From contig DBTY01000008.1 in NCBI GenBank assembly GCA_002307295.1, positions 1 through 57,023 on the forward strand: a stretch of 57,023 bases of DNA. The letters are read 5' to 3'. The notes below the pieces were generated by a model. The model had not been told where the DNA came from and searched no databases. It saw only the letters and a program-made list of their open reading frames with translations. Source of the stretch: Ignavibacteriales bacterium UBA1304 (GTDB taxonomy: Bacteria; Bacteroidota; Ignavibacteria; Ignavibacteriales; Ignavibacteriaceae). Below are positions 24,842 to 34,044 of this stretch, piece after piece. The translations under genes were made by a program, and so were the position numbers. Within the stretch, counting starts at the first letter, position 1. Each line of letters opens with the position of its first letter.

Positions 24842-24894
24842 CGCTTCGACAAGCTCTGCGTGTCATGTCATGGTGAGCGAAGTCGAACCATGAC
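24842..24894. repeat. REP-like palindromic repeat
   Basis: Contains CTTCGACAAGCTCTGCG and GAGCGAAGTCGAACCATGAC. TTCGAC pairs with GTCGAA, and GTCATGGT (24867-24874) with ACCATGAC (24887-24894). This belongs to the CTTCGACAAGCTCAG-type intergenic repeats common in Bacteroidota relatives; similar elements lie at 49727 and 55501. Confidence 0.65.
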
Positions 24895-24909
24895 TATAAA
24901 ATTATTATG

Positions 24910-26247
24910 CTATAACCCATTTGGTAATTTTGCGCCGATCATCATTTCAATTTCCGCAAGAGCCATCTGGCTATCGGCCTGAGCCATGTACAAATTCATT
25001 TCCTGCATAAAACGCATTCGGTATGAATCAATTACTGCGTTAACGCCTGTTTTGTTATTCTGATATGCAGCTTCCTGCGCGCGTATTGTTTCTTCCGCAA
25101 GAGGCAGCGTTTTTCCTTCGTATAATTTTTTAAGTTCATCAGAAGCTTTATATTTTGCTACCAACTCGTTTAGCTTAGATATCATTTCTCTTTCCATATC
25201 CTGCTTCTCATACTCTATGCCGTTAATACCTGCATAAAGCTCTTGCTCCTTTGCTTTATACTTATTTACAGACCATGGCGCAAAAGGAAGATTAATTGAT
25301 GCCATGATAGAGTACATTATTTCAGTTTTACCGTCTAACATCATAAGATCAGATTTTGAAGTTAATATCATTCCTTTGGGCATTCTCATCAGCATTCCCT
25401 GAATCATCAAATCTGGAATTAGTTCTTTGTTGTTGGCTTCAATCATAGCCTTATTCATGTTGGTCATGCTGCTCATTTTTTGCAAATCGGGATTGGAGCC
25501 TCTTAGCGCTTCTTCAAGCTGTGTTTGAGTAAGGCTAAGCGTATCTTTAGGCAAATCTGACGATATTGAAATATTCGCGTCATCCAATCTTCTTCCAGTC
25601 AGTTTGTTTAACCTGTATCTAAGCGGTTCCGTTTGTCTTTGAAGATTTAATAATTCAGTTTCGTCAACCGCCGCTTCGCTTCTTAGACTTAATATATCGG
25701 CGGGATTTGTTTTATTCTGCTGATAATATGTTTCAACTGCGCTGATTAAATTATTGAGTAAAGAAATATTCTTTTTTAATACTTCAATTTTTTTACCTAA
25801 CTGCCACAGACTGAAATAAGCCATTTTAATTTGCGCCGTTAAATTAACTTTGGCGGTTTCTAAATTATCTTTTTCGATATGAGTATTTTGTTTTTCAACG
25901 TTAGCCATCGCGTCAAGTTTGCCTCCAAGCATGAACATCTGGGAGACTGCAAGATTATTAGATAGCGACTGATTAAGTATATCAAAATTTCCAGTCGGTA
26001 TTTGCGAAAACTCTAACGAAACATTTGGAGCCGGAAGATTATTAACAGACTCCGCTCTGCGTTCATTTGCAATAATTTTATATTGATGCGATTTTAACAG
26101 CGGATTATTACGCAGCGCTTCTGCAATAAGAGAATCTAAACTTTGCGCAAAGCCAGATGCCGACATTAATGTAAGCTCTAATACAGCGCCTAAAACTATT
26201 TTACTTGTTTTAATATTTTTAATATATGACGTTAATTTTTTCATCAT
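24910..26247 (-). CDS. TolC-family outer membrane efflux protein (CusC-like)
   Basis: 445 residues with an N-terminal signal peptide (cut near GFAQS) and two outer membrane efflux (OEP) repeats of long helices: LIAEALRNNPLLKSHQYKI near the start and LAEETIRAQEAAYQNNKTGV near the end. The start ATG follows the cusA stop codon with no gap. Forms the outer-membrane channel of the tripartite pump with the CusA and CusB homologues. Met-rich patches (MLMRMPKGMI) fit a copper/silver role but are not proof. Confidence 0.9.
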   Translation of the reverse strand: MMKKLTSYIKNIKTSKIVLGAVLELTLMSASGFAQSLDSLIAEALRNNPLLKSHQYKIIANERRAESVNNLPAPNVSLEFSQIPTGNFDILNQSLSNNLAVSQMFMLGGKLDAMANVEKQNTHIEKDNLETAKVNLTAQIKMAYFSLWQLGKKIEVLKKNISLLNNLISAVETYYQQNKTNPADILSLRSEAAVDETELLNLQRQTEPLRYRLNKLTGRRLDDANISISSDLPKDTLSLTQTQLEEALRGSNPDLQKMSSMTNMNKAMIEANNKELIPDLMIQGMLMRMPKGMILTSKSDLMMLDGKTEIMYSIMASINLPFAPWSVNKYKAKEQELYAGINGIEYEKQDMEREMISKLNELVAKYKASDELKKLYEGKTLPLAEETIRAQEAAYQNNKTGVNAVIDSYRMRFMQEMNLYMAQADSQMALAEIEMMIGAKLPNGL

Positions 26248-29200
26248 TTACTTTTCCTTATTCCATTCGCTCATTTCTGATACCTTAAGAGTTCCTTTTT
26301 TGAGCGCGTGTTCTTTCATTATTACAAACAAAATAGGAGTTACGATCAATACGTGAATTGCCGAAGTCAACAGTCCGCCTATCATTGGGGCTGTTAGCGG
26401 TTTCATCATATCGGAGCCTGTTCCAGTCGACCACATTATGGGCACAAGCCCTACCATCGCGGTTGCGACCGTCATTATTTTAGGGCGGAGACGTAAAACT
26501 GAGCCTTCTACTGCTGCTTCATAAATATCATCTTTTGTTATTGGGCCTCGTTTTCCTTTTTTATAATCGCGCAGTCTGCTGTCAAGAGCTTCATGCAAAT
26601 AGATAACCATCACAACGCCCGTCTCTACCGCAATGCCGTAGAGGGCGATAAACCCAACCCATACTGAAACCGAAAAGTTATAACCAAGAATATAAATCAT
26701 ATACATTCCGCCGATTAAAGCAAATGGAACAGAGAGCATGACTACTCCTGCTTCTACATAGTTTTTAAGAGTAAAGTAAAGCAGCACGAAAATCAGAAGG
26801 AATACAACAGGCATTATAATCATTATTGTTCGCTGCGCTCTTACTTTACTTTCGTACTGGCCGCTCCATTGATATGTATATCCGGAAGGGAGGTTAAGAT
26901 TTTGTTCAATTGTTTTTTTAGCGTCTATCATAACGCTTCCCATATCGCGTCCTCCAGCGTTCATAAATACGATTGAGCGCAAAGCTCCGTTTTCGCTGCT
27001 TATCATTGGAGGTCCTGTTAGGACATTAATATCCGCCAATTCTGATAATGGAATATAAGCAATAGAACCAGCTTCTGTACTTGTAAGCGAGCTGCTCGCA
27101 GATGATGCAGTGTTATTGCTGCTGCCGCCGCTTACTGAACTGCCATTGGCAGCGCCATTGGAGCCGGCGCTGGCGCTCATAGAACCCATTGAACTGGAAG
27201 CGGGTTGAGAGCCCATACTTACTGACGTAGAAGAGGAAGAGCCTGGCGATTGCCCTGCGAGCGAAACTGGCACAATTAGACTTTTTAATTCATCAACGTT
27301 ATTTCTGTAATCTTTTTCGTAGCGCATTCTTATTGGGAACTTCATACGCCCTTCGATAACTACTCCAAGGTTTTGTCCGCCGATAGCAGTTTCAATAATA
27401 TCCTGAAGGTCTTTAACATTTATTCCATAACGCGCAGAAGCATCGCGTTTAATTTGTATATCTAAATAATAACCGTTCTGAACGCGTTCTGCAACAACGT
27501 CGCTAGCGCCGTTTACAGTTTTTAGCAATTCTTCTGCTTTTATTGCATAGCGCTCAAGAGTGTCTAAATCGGGGCCGAATATTTTAAAACCGATATCCGT
27601 TCTTACTCCGGTAGCGAGCATATTAATTCTGTTAATTATAGGCTGAGTCCAGCCGTTACGCACGCCGGGTATCTGGAGTTTTTGGTCGAGCTCGGCGACA
27701 ATATCTTTTTTTGTTATTCCCGGACGCCATTCGTTTTTTGGTTTTAGTAATATAATAGTTTCTATCATGCTCAAAGGAGCGTTGTCTGTGGCGGTTTCAG
27801 CTCTGCCGGTTTTGCCAAGCACATGGCTTACTTCCGGGACGGATTTTATTATCTTATCCTGTTCCTGCAAAATTCTGTTTACTTCCGTAATAGAAGCTCC
27901 CGGCATGGTTACCGGCATATATAAAATTGAGCCTTCGTCCAACGGAGGCATAAATTCGCTTCCGGTGTTTAGTATCATTGGTATGGTAACAAGCAGAGCC
28001 GCAACGTTTATTGCAATTGTTATTTTTCTGTGCTTTAATACCCAATGAATTACGGGTCTGTATAACCTGATGAAAAAATTAGTCGTCGGGTTTTTTTCTT
28101 CGCTTCTGAATTTGCCTCTCATAAGCATTGTCATTAAAACAGGGATTAACGATATTACCACCATTGCGCTGCCGAACATTGCGAATGTTTTTGTATAAGC
28201 TAAAGGACGGAAGAGTTTGCCTTCTTGTCCGGTTAACAAAAATACAGGTAAGAACGAAACCAAAATTATAAGCTCGGAAAAGAATATTGCGCGGCCGACC
28301 TGTTTAGCCGAATCAATTGATATCTGTTTATACTCTTCAACCGTAAGCGTTCCTTTTTCTTCAATAGCTTTAGCAAGGTTTCGGTAAGCGTTTTCCACAA
28401 GCACAATGGAGGAGTCAACTATTACTCCCACTGCCAAAACTATTCCGCCAAGGCTCATTATATTAGACGTTACTCCAAAGAGGTACATTAAAATAAACGC
28501 TATTAAAATTGAAATTGGCAGTTCAATTAATATCCTAACGATGCTTCTGAAATGCAGTAAAAATAGAGCTACCATTAAGGCGACTGTTATTGAGGCTTCT
28601 ATCAGGGCTCTTTCAAGCGTTCCAACCGCCTCTTTAATTAATATGCTTCTATCGTAAGATGGAACTATTTCGACTCCTTGCGGAAGACCCGGAGTAATTT
28701 CTTTAATTTTTTCTTTAATGCGTTCAATTACTTTTTGAGCGTTTTCGCCGGAGCGCATAACAACAATACCTCCGACCGCCTGTCCTTCTCCGTTTTTTTC
28801 CAACGCGCCGCGCCGTATATCTGCGCCAATTTGAATTTTAGCCACGTCCTTTAATAAAACAGGTATGCCGTTTGCGCCTGCTTTTACTACAGTGTTTTCT
28901 ATATCTTCGGCGGATTTTATATAACCCTGACCTCTTACAAAATATTCGGCGCTGTTAACTTCTAATATCTTGCCGCCGACTTCGTTGTTGCTTTTTTGAA
29001 TTGCGTTAACAACGTCAGAAACCGTTAAATTATATGCGCGCAGATTCATCGGATCGACGTCTACCTGATATTGCTTTACATAGCCGCCTATGCTTGCAAC
29101 TTCGGCTACTCCTTCCACAGCAGAAAGCTTGTAACGAATGTACCAATCCTGAACAGATCGTAAAGCTCCGAGGTCGTAGCCTTTGCCTTCCACGGTGTAC

Positions 29201-29622
29201 CAGAATACATGTCCTACGCCTGTGCCATCGGGACCTAACGAAGGCGCTACTCCGGCAGGCAGCTGCGCCTGAACTGTGTTAAGCCTTTCCAAAATTCTTG
29301 TGCGCGCAAAATAAGGGTCTACATTGTCTTCAAAAATTACATATACAAAAGACATCCCGAACATAGAAGAAGCCCTTACAGCTTTAACGTGCGGCAGTCC
29401 CTGTAAGCCAGACGCGATAGGGAAAGTAACCTGATTCTCAATTGTCTCAGGCGAGCGCCCCATCCATTCGGTAAAAATAATAACCTGATTTTCCGAAAGG
29501 TCGGGGATTGCGTCTACTGGCAGATTTATTACGCTGTAAATTCCAAACCCGATTACTAATAAATAAAAAAGTATTACTATAAATCTGTTTTTAGCGCACC
29601 AGTCAATTACTCTTTCAATCAT
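26248..29622 (-). CDS. cusA: CusA/CzcA-type heavy-metal RND efflux pump
   Basis: 1124-residue inner-membrane antiporter with the usual 12-helix HAE3/HME layout: VIDWCAKNRFIVILFYLLVI at the N-terminus, large periplasmic loops and the TM4 motif AVGVIVDSSIVLVENAYR holding the proton-relay Asp. C-terminal helices include IALYGIAVETGVVMVIYL. It expels monovalent or divalent metals using proton flow. Unusual: about residues 790-845 form a Ser/Gly/Asn-rich insert with several Met, in a porter-domain loop where homologues have a short turn. The pump is otherwise complete. Confidence 0.95.
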   Translation of the reverse strand: MIERVIDWCAKNRFIVILFYLLVIGFGIYSVINLPVDAIPDLSENQVIIFTEWMGRSPETIENQVTFPIASGLQGLPHVKAVRASSMFGMSFVYVIFEDNVDPYFARTRILERLNTVQAQLPAGVAPSLGPDGTGVGHVFWYTVEGKGYDLGALRSVQDWYIRYKLSAVEGVAEVASIGGYVKQYQVDVDPMNLRAYNLTVSDVVNAIQKSNNEVGGKILEVNSAEYFVRGQGYIKSAEDIENTVVKAGANGIPVLLKDVAKIQIGADIRRGALEKNGEGQAVGGIVVMRSGENAQKVIERIKEKIKEITPGLPQGVEIVPSYDRSILIKEAVGTLERALIEASITVALMVALFLLHFRSIVRILIELPISILIAFILMYLFGVTSNIMSLGGIVLAVGVIVDSSIVLVENAYRNLAKAIEEKGTLTVEEYKQISIDSAKQVGRAIFFSELIILVSFLPVFLLTGQEGKLFRPLAYTKTFAMFGSAMVVISLIPVLMTMLMRGKFRSEEKNPTTNFFIRLYRPVIHWVLKHRKITIAINVAALLVTIPMILNTGSEFMPPLDEGSILYMPVTMPGASITEVNRILQEQDKIIKSVPEVSHVLGKTGRAETATDNAPLSMIETIILLKPKNEWRPGITKKDIVAELDQKLQIPGVRNGWTQPIINRINMLATGVRTDIGFKIFGPDLDTLERYAIKAEELLKTVNGASDVVAERVQNGYYLDIQIKRDASARYGINVKDLQDIIETAIGGQNLGVVIEGRMKFPIRMRYEKDYRNNVDELKSLIVPVSLAGQSPGSSSSTSVSMGSQPASSSMGSMSASAGSNGAANGSSVSGGSSNNTASSASSSLTSTEAGSIAYIPLSELADINVLTGPPMISSENGALRSIVFMNAGGRDMGSVMIDAKKTIEQNLNLPSGYTYQWSGQYESKVRAQRTIMIIMPVVFLLIFVLLYFTLKNYVEAGVVMLSVPFALIGGMYMIYILGYNFSVSVWVGFIALYGIAVETGVVMVIYLHEALDSRLRDYKKGKRGPITKDDIYEAAVEGSVLRLRPKIMTVATAMVGLVPIMWSTGTGSDMMKPLTAPMIGGLLTSAIHVLIVTPILFVIMKEHALKKGTLKVSEMSEWNKEK

Positions 29623-29794
29623 TTTTTGTTTCTCCGGAAGGAGCGTTTGTTCTCTTTATAGACGAGTCTTCATCTGAAACGCTGTTTGGCGCTTCTGCGG
29701 CGCTTTCTGTTTTTAGTATGCCTGCATAGATAAAATACGCTGCAAGGATCACCAAAAAAATATAAACTGTTTGATATATAAAACATGTAGCCAA
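29615..29794 (-). CDS. Small single-TM protein translationally coupled to cusA
   Basis: A 59-codon frame too short for routine calling. It starts at TTG (29794; a stop lies four codons upstream), encodes one hydrophobic helix (CFIYQTVYIFLVILAAYFIY) and a Ser/Glu-rich tail (TESAAEAPNSVSDEDSS), and its TGA overlaps the first codons of cusA (ATGATTGA). Position and overlap suggest a small accessory subunit. The weak start signal lowers confidence; an internal TTG/GTG pair is an alternative start. The first element upstream of it is the palindrome at 29913-29929. Confidence 0.5.
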   Translation of the reverse strand: MATCFIYQTVYIFLVILAAYFIYAGILKTESAAEAPNSVSDEDSSIKRTNAPSGETKND

Positions 29795-29912
29795 TTTGCG
29801 ACTCTATTTGTTACAGCCTGATATGCAACTAACATGCCGAGATAGAAAAAGCTGAAACCAGTTTGTTTTAGCGGGGTACAGTAAAAGCGGCTCTAAAGTT
29901 ATTTAAGAGTAG

Positions 29913-29929
29913 CCTAAAGTTTCTTTAGG
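29913..29929. promoter_or_regulatory. Palindrome upstream of the efflux operon
   Basis: CCTAAAG-TTT-CTTTAGG, a perfect 7-bp inverted repeat, lies 119 bp from the first gene of the metal operon and 128 bp from the divergent thioredoxin gene. A second, looser dyad (GGCTCT with AGAGTAGCC) is just left of it. Candidate site for a metal-responsive regulator, none of which is encoded nearby. The rest of 29795-30056 shows nothing else. Confidence 0.4.
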
Positions 29930-30056
29930 GTAAAGGAGAAAATTAAAGCGGTGCAAATTTAACTACCTTAAGAAATATTACCTTGTTTTTATAATTCGAT
30001 TAATTCTAAGTTTAGCTTTTCTTAAATAAACATTTATAACATAATGGGGCGGCGAT

Positions 30057-31400
30057 ATGAACATGAGAATAGTCATAGTCAGTTTTGTAGTATTTGTTTT
30101 TTATGTTTCCTTTCCTAACTTTTGCCAGACTAACATTTCAGAAAAAAATGATGTTTCCCTTTCCAAGCGTTATTTAACTTATCATGCTGAATTAAATAAA
30201 AGAGCTATCCTTTCCGATCAGGGGATTTCCTTAGAAATACTTGAAAAGGAATCTGATGAGAAGACGCTTAGTCCCGAACAAAAGAAACTAAATTATGGGT
30301 TTATAACTTTGGAGTACAATCTGTTTACATCAGAAAACAATAAAAAATATAACGTTATGATAGCGCCGCAAGACACCTGCGATTTGGTATACGTAGATTA
30401 TAATAACAATAACGATTTTACAGACGACGGCGCGCCTTTAATTTTCAGCAAAAAACAAAATGAGCTGGTAATTAATGTCCATACTTCTAAACTTGATTCA
30501 AACTGCGTAGCGCCGTTTACTGTATTACGAAAGCCAAACATGCCAGATTCAATTCAGAAAAATTATGTTATAGATAATGGCGATTGTAATCCAAAATTCG
30601 CAAAATTTATAGGTCCATTTAATGGGAAGTTTGATTTTGCCGGTAAAGCAGGCAGCTTTTATTTTGTCGATCAAAATAATTTAAGGCGGGGTAAAATTGA
30701 GTTAAATGGTAAGAGTTATTCAATAGGTCTGTACGACTATACTAAAAATGGAATATATAACGACAGTACAGATCTAATGATGATAAACTTAAGCGGAGGC
30801 GACGAGCTTAACTCAATGGATGCAAGCTGCGTATTTAAATTAAATGACGTTTTATCTGTTGGAGAGGATAAATATAAAATATTAGATTGCGATAAATATG
30901 GAAGATGGATTAATCTGATAAAGACCGATGAAGAAAAGACATCGTATTATATTACAGATACAATGTATGCCGTGGCGGCTTTAAAAACTTTTCACAGTTC
31001 TCAGATAGACGATTCTGTTTGGCAGATAACCGACACAACTCTATTTGGCGATAAAATTAAGTTGAGTGAATATAAAGGGAATTATGTTTTACTGAATTTC
31101 TGGGGCGAATGGTGCGCCGGGTGCGTACAGGAAATACCCGAGCTTGTAGAAGTAAATAAGAAATACGAAAAGAAAGGATTAAAAATAGTAAGCTTTATTC
31201 AGACTGCAAATAAAAATAAAGCTATCAAAATGATTAAAGATAAAAAAATAGATTGGCCGCAAATAGAGTTAAATAAAGTTGTGGGAAGAAAATTTAAGAT
31301 AGAAGGATTCCCGATAAATATTCTAATTATGCCAGACGGTAAAACCTGCTACATGACAAACATTATTACTAAAGCGGCGCTGGATAAGTATATTAAATAG
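30057..31400 (+). CDS. Secreted thioredoxin-like (TlpA/ResA) protein
   Basis: 447 residues. Signal peptide to about residue 25 (FPNFCQ). A long N-terminal region (30-300) of beta-rich, unassigned sequence contains a calcium-site-like YVDYNNNNDFTDD. A C-terminal TlpA-type domain (about 320-447) carries the redox motif LNFWGEWCAGCVQEIPEL (Cys-Ala-Gly-Cys) and a cis-Pro region EGFPINILIMPDG. Probably a periplasmic thiol-disulfide reductant. Divergent from the metal operon with a shared control region, but regulation by metals is only inferred. Confidence 0.88.
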   Translation: MNMRIVIVSFVVFVFYVSFPNFCQTNISEKNDVSLSKRYLTYHAELNKRAILSDQGISLEILEKESDEKTLSPEQKKLNYGFITLEYNLFTSENNKKYNVMIAPQDTCDLVYVDYNNNNDFTDDGAPLIFSKKQNELVINVHTSKLDSNCVAPFTVLRKPNMPDSIQKNYVIDNGDCNPKFAKFIGPFNGKFDFAGKAGSFYFVDQNNLRRGKIELNGKSYSIGLYDYTKNGIYNDSTDLMMINLSGGDELNSMDASCVFKLNDVLSVGEDKYKILDCDKYGRWINLIKTDEEKTSYYITDTMYAVAALKTFHSSQIDDSVWQITDTTLFGDKIKLSEYKGNYVLLNFWGEWCAGCVQEIPELVEVNKKYEKKGLKIVSFIQTANKNKAIKMIKDKKIDWPQIELNKVVGRKFKIEGFPINILIMPDGKTCYMTNIITKAALDKYIK

Positions 31401-31420
31401 TTTAAATTTAGCTAAAGATA

Positions 31421-31546
31421 TTCAAGGCGGCTCTGCGCCCTTGAAAGGTCGGGATTCAATGAATTAAAATAAAGGCTGCAAAAATTAGTGTCGCTTGTTT
31501 TATTCAACCTTCGAGGGCATGCGCTGATAGCGCCGCCTCGAAGGTT
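31421..31546 (-). repeat. Dispersed hairpin-plus-tail repeat, copy A
   Basis: Read leftward it has a long hairpin (AACCTTCGAGG and CCTCGAAGGTT, 31506-31546, with an inner GCGCT-GAT-AGCGC), then the tail GAATAAAACAAGCGACACTA with TTTTT, then a second hairpin block CAAGGGCGCAGAGCCGCCTT. It matches copy B (37738-37866) over most of its length. Non-coding; lies between convergent genes. Confidence 0.75.
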
Positions 31547-31604
31547 TGGTTTTGGCGTGTTTATCTCTTCGGCCTTACGGTTGAACCGTCCCAAGCCATG
31601 TATA

Positions 31605-32390
31605 TCAGCATCCATAAAATTTTAGATATTTTTCAAAATTTGATTTTATATATTCAACGCTGTGATGTCCAGGGAATATATGATTTTGGGAGCTCGCTCC
31701 TTTCTTTATTAACAACTTATGTAAAATCTCACAGCCTTCATAAAACTTCCCTTCGTCCTTATCTCCGGCGTCAAGATAAACGCTGATATCAGAAGCGATA
31801 TTATTGTTTTTGGCAATGTATATTGGGTCGTATTTTTCCCAAACGTCAATGCCGCTAAAAAATGGTTTGTCGTCATCTTCAAGCGTCAGTTCCACGGCGG
31901 GCATATGTCCGCCAACTTTAGAAAACATATCCTGATGCCTAAATGAATTGTGAAGAGCCGTATATCCGCCGCCTGACGCGCCTCCTATATATCTTCCTTT
32001 TCTATCTTTAATAGTATTATAGGTCTTATCTGTTAAAGGGATAATTTCTTTTATAAAATAATCTTCATACATTCCTAAGTTTATGCCTATATTATTTGAA
32101 TCAGAAACCTCTTTGCAGATTAAAGACGAATTCAATCCGCGGCTGTTTTCAATTCTTGGGCAAACAATTATCAGAGGATTAATTTCTCCGTCTTTTATCA
32201 TTTTATCAGCTTTGGAGTTTATCTCGACGTCATACATTATATTTTCATTTCCGCTTCTGCCATGCAGAAAATATAATACAGGCAGCGGAGCGAGGTTGTC
32301 ATAACCTTCAGGCAGATATACTAACATTGACATTTCTTTGCCAAGCGCTGGGCTATAAAAATTTACTTTTTCAACTTTTGATTTATTCAT
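31605..32390 (-). CDS. Esterase D/FrmB-type alpha/beta hydrolase
   Basis: 261-residue cytosolic protein (no signal peptide). N-terminal MSMLVYLPEGYDNLAPLPVL and YFLHGRSGNEN form the oxyanion region; the nucleophile Ser is in YIGGASGGGYTAL; Asp and His candidates are LDAGDKDEG and FPGHHSVEYIKSN. It resembles S-formylglutathione hydrolase and putative tributyrin esterases. The natural substrate cannot be told; a carbohydrate ester is possible given the mannan locus downstream. Confidence 0.85.
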   Translation of the reverse strand: MNKSKVEKVNFYSPALGKEMSMLVYLPEGYDNLAPLPVLYFLHGRSGNENIMYDVEINSKADKMIKDGEINPLIIVCPRIENSRGLNSSLICKEVSDSNNIGINLGMYEDYFIKEIIPLTDKTYNTIKDRKGRYIGGASGGGYTALHNSFRHQDMFSKVGGHMPAVELTLEDDDKPFFSGIDVWEKYDPIYIAKNNNIASDISVYLDAGDKDEGKFYEGCEILHKLLIKKGASSQNHIFPGHHSVEYIKSNFEKYLKFYGC

Positions 32391-32557
32391 TACTATCCTG
32401 TATCAATTGAAATATTAGATTTGGATTATATATTCACTAATTAGTAGAGTAATTTTGTCGTTAACAAGATTAAGCGATAGTTTCATAAAAATTACATACG
32501 CAATATAATTCAGAAATTGTCTTATCTCAATTATGCATAAATTTAACATCTACTCGG

Positions 32558-32672
32558 CGGTCACGGTCGCACCGTGACCGAATTAGCATAGCCAGGTTAA
32601 AAAACTAAAAACAATTAACGACTCTGGTTAATTTATTATTCCGTCAGGGTTCGACCCTGACGGCCTGGTTAA
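32558..32672. repeat. Two 10-3-10 palindromes flanking a repeat tail, copy C
   Basis: CGGTCACGGT-CGC-ACCGTGACCG (32558-32580) and CCGTCAGGGT-TCG-ACCCTGACGG (32641-32663) have identical geometry but different sequence. Between them lies a tail with AACGACTCTGGTTAATTT that matches the CGACTCTGATTTTT tail of copies A and B, and CCAGGTTAA / CCTGGTTAA are repeated. The remainder of 32391-32701 holds no gene. Confidence 0.65.
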
Positions 32673-32701
32673 GATAATCATCGTTATAGGTCGTAAAAAA
32701 A

Positions 32702-34042
32702 CTATTCTTCCGTCAGCTTATAAAAATCTATTTTTGAATATAACGTTGGGGCGGATATTTTAAGTATCTCTGCGGTTTTGGTTTTGTTCCAGTTTGTAGA
32801 ATCAAGCGTCTGCTTAATGTAACGCTTCTCAAGCTCGGCAAGACTTACGCCAACAGGCAGCAAGTCGTTAGCGGATTGGATATTAGAAATAAGTATGTTT
32901 TCTTTAACAAGCATATCTCCCGAAGAAAGAACTACCGCCTGAAGCAAGGTATTTTCAAGCTCGCGCACGTTTCCTTTCCAGTCGTATTCCATCAACATTT
33001 TCATAACGTCTTCGGAAATTTTTACTACGTTTTTATGCAGCTCGTGATTTATCTTAGTAAGAAAATAATTTACGAGCAGGGGAATATCTTCTTTACGCTG
33101 CCGCAATGGAGGGAGAATAATATTTACTACGTTAAGCCGGAAAAATAAATCCTCCCGGAATTTACCTTCCTTAATCAGTTCCGCCAGATTTTTATTTGTG
33201 GCTGCTATTATTCTTGCTTTCATTAGGATGGTAGTTTCGCCTCCGACGCGTTCAAATTCTTTTTCCTGTAAGACGCGTAAAAGTTTTACCTGTAGGTTTG
33301 GCGTCATTTCGGAAATCTCATCCAAAAAAATTGTGCCTTCTCCGGCTAATTCAAATTTCCCTTTTTTCTCTTTAACAGAACCTGTAAACGCGCCTTTTTC
33401 ATGACCGAATAATTCGCTTTCCAAAAGCGACTCGGTAATGGCCGTACAGTTTACCGCAATAAACGGCTGGTCTTTTGTAAGGCCGCTATAATGAATTGAC
33501 TTGGCGACCAATTCTTTTCCAGTTCCGCTTTCTCCGCTTATCAGAGCCGTTACCCGGCTGTTTGAAACATGTCCGATAATTTTATATACGTCCTTCATTA
33601 CAATTGATTTGCCGATTATATTTCCAAGTTTATATTCGTCAATGTTTCCGGAAATTATCGTATCGACTTTTTCGCTTAATTTTTTATTCTCCAACGCGCG
33701 GGTTATAGTAGCTTTTAGTCTGCCTGTATCAATCGGTTTTTCAATATAATCATATGCGCCCTGCTGCATTGCCTGTACGGTAGTTCCCATATCGTCATGC
33801 GCGGTAATCATAATAACGTGAATTTGAGGGTCGAAAGATTTTGCTTTTTGCAATAAATCAAAGCCGGTAATACCGGGCATTCTGATATCCGTAATAACAA
33901 GATCGGGGAGAGTCTTATAAATAATTTCAAGTCCCGTTTCTCCATTAGCCGCAGAGGCGACCTGATAGTTAAGTCTTTGCAGAAATTTTGAAAGCGAGTT
34001 TCTTATCGATTCGTCGTCGTCAATTACTAATATTTTATCCAT
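32702..34042 (-). CDS. NtrC-family sigma-54-dependent response regulator
   Basis: 446 residues. Receiver about 1-120 (IDDD; phospho-Asp in DLVITDIRMPG; Lys in DYIEKPID), AAA+ domain about 145-380 with Walker A ISGESGTGKELVAKSIH, the sigma-54 contact loop EKGAFTGSV and Walker B GTIFLDEISEM, and a C-terminal Fis-type helix-turn-helix (NKTKTAEILKISAPTLYSKI). Pairs with the kinase 2 bp upstream. It should activate sigma-54 promoters elsewhere; none was assigned here. Confidence 0.96.
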   Translation of the reverse strand: MDKILVIDDDESIRNSLSKFLQRLNYQVASAANGETGLEIIYKTLPDLVITDIRMPGITGFDLLQKAKSFDPQIHVIMITAHDDMGTTVQAMQQGAYDYIEKPIDTGRLKATITRALENKKLSEKVDTIISGNIDEYKLGNIIGKSIVMKDVYKIIGHVSNSRVTALISGESGTGKELVAKSIHYSGLTKDQPFIAVNCTAITESLLESELFGHEKGAFTGSVKEKKGKFELAGEGTIFLDEISEMTPNLQVKLLRVLQEKEFERVGGETTILMKARIIAATNKNLAELIKEGKFREDLFFRLNVVNIILPPLRQRKEDIPLLVNYFLTKINHELHKNVVKISEDVMKMLMEYDWKGNVRELENTLLQAVVLSSGDMLVKENILISNIQSANDLLPVGVSLAELEKRYIKQTLDSTNWNKTKTAEILKISAPTLYSKIDFYKLTEE

Positions 34043-34044
34043 AG

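Noticed and set aside
32641..32663. GGGTTCGACCCTG resembles a tRNA T-arm.
   Set aside because: It is part of a simple 10-3-10 palindrome; no acceptor stem, D-arm or anticodon arm is nearby.
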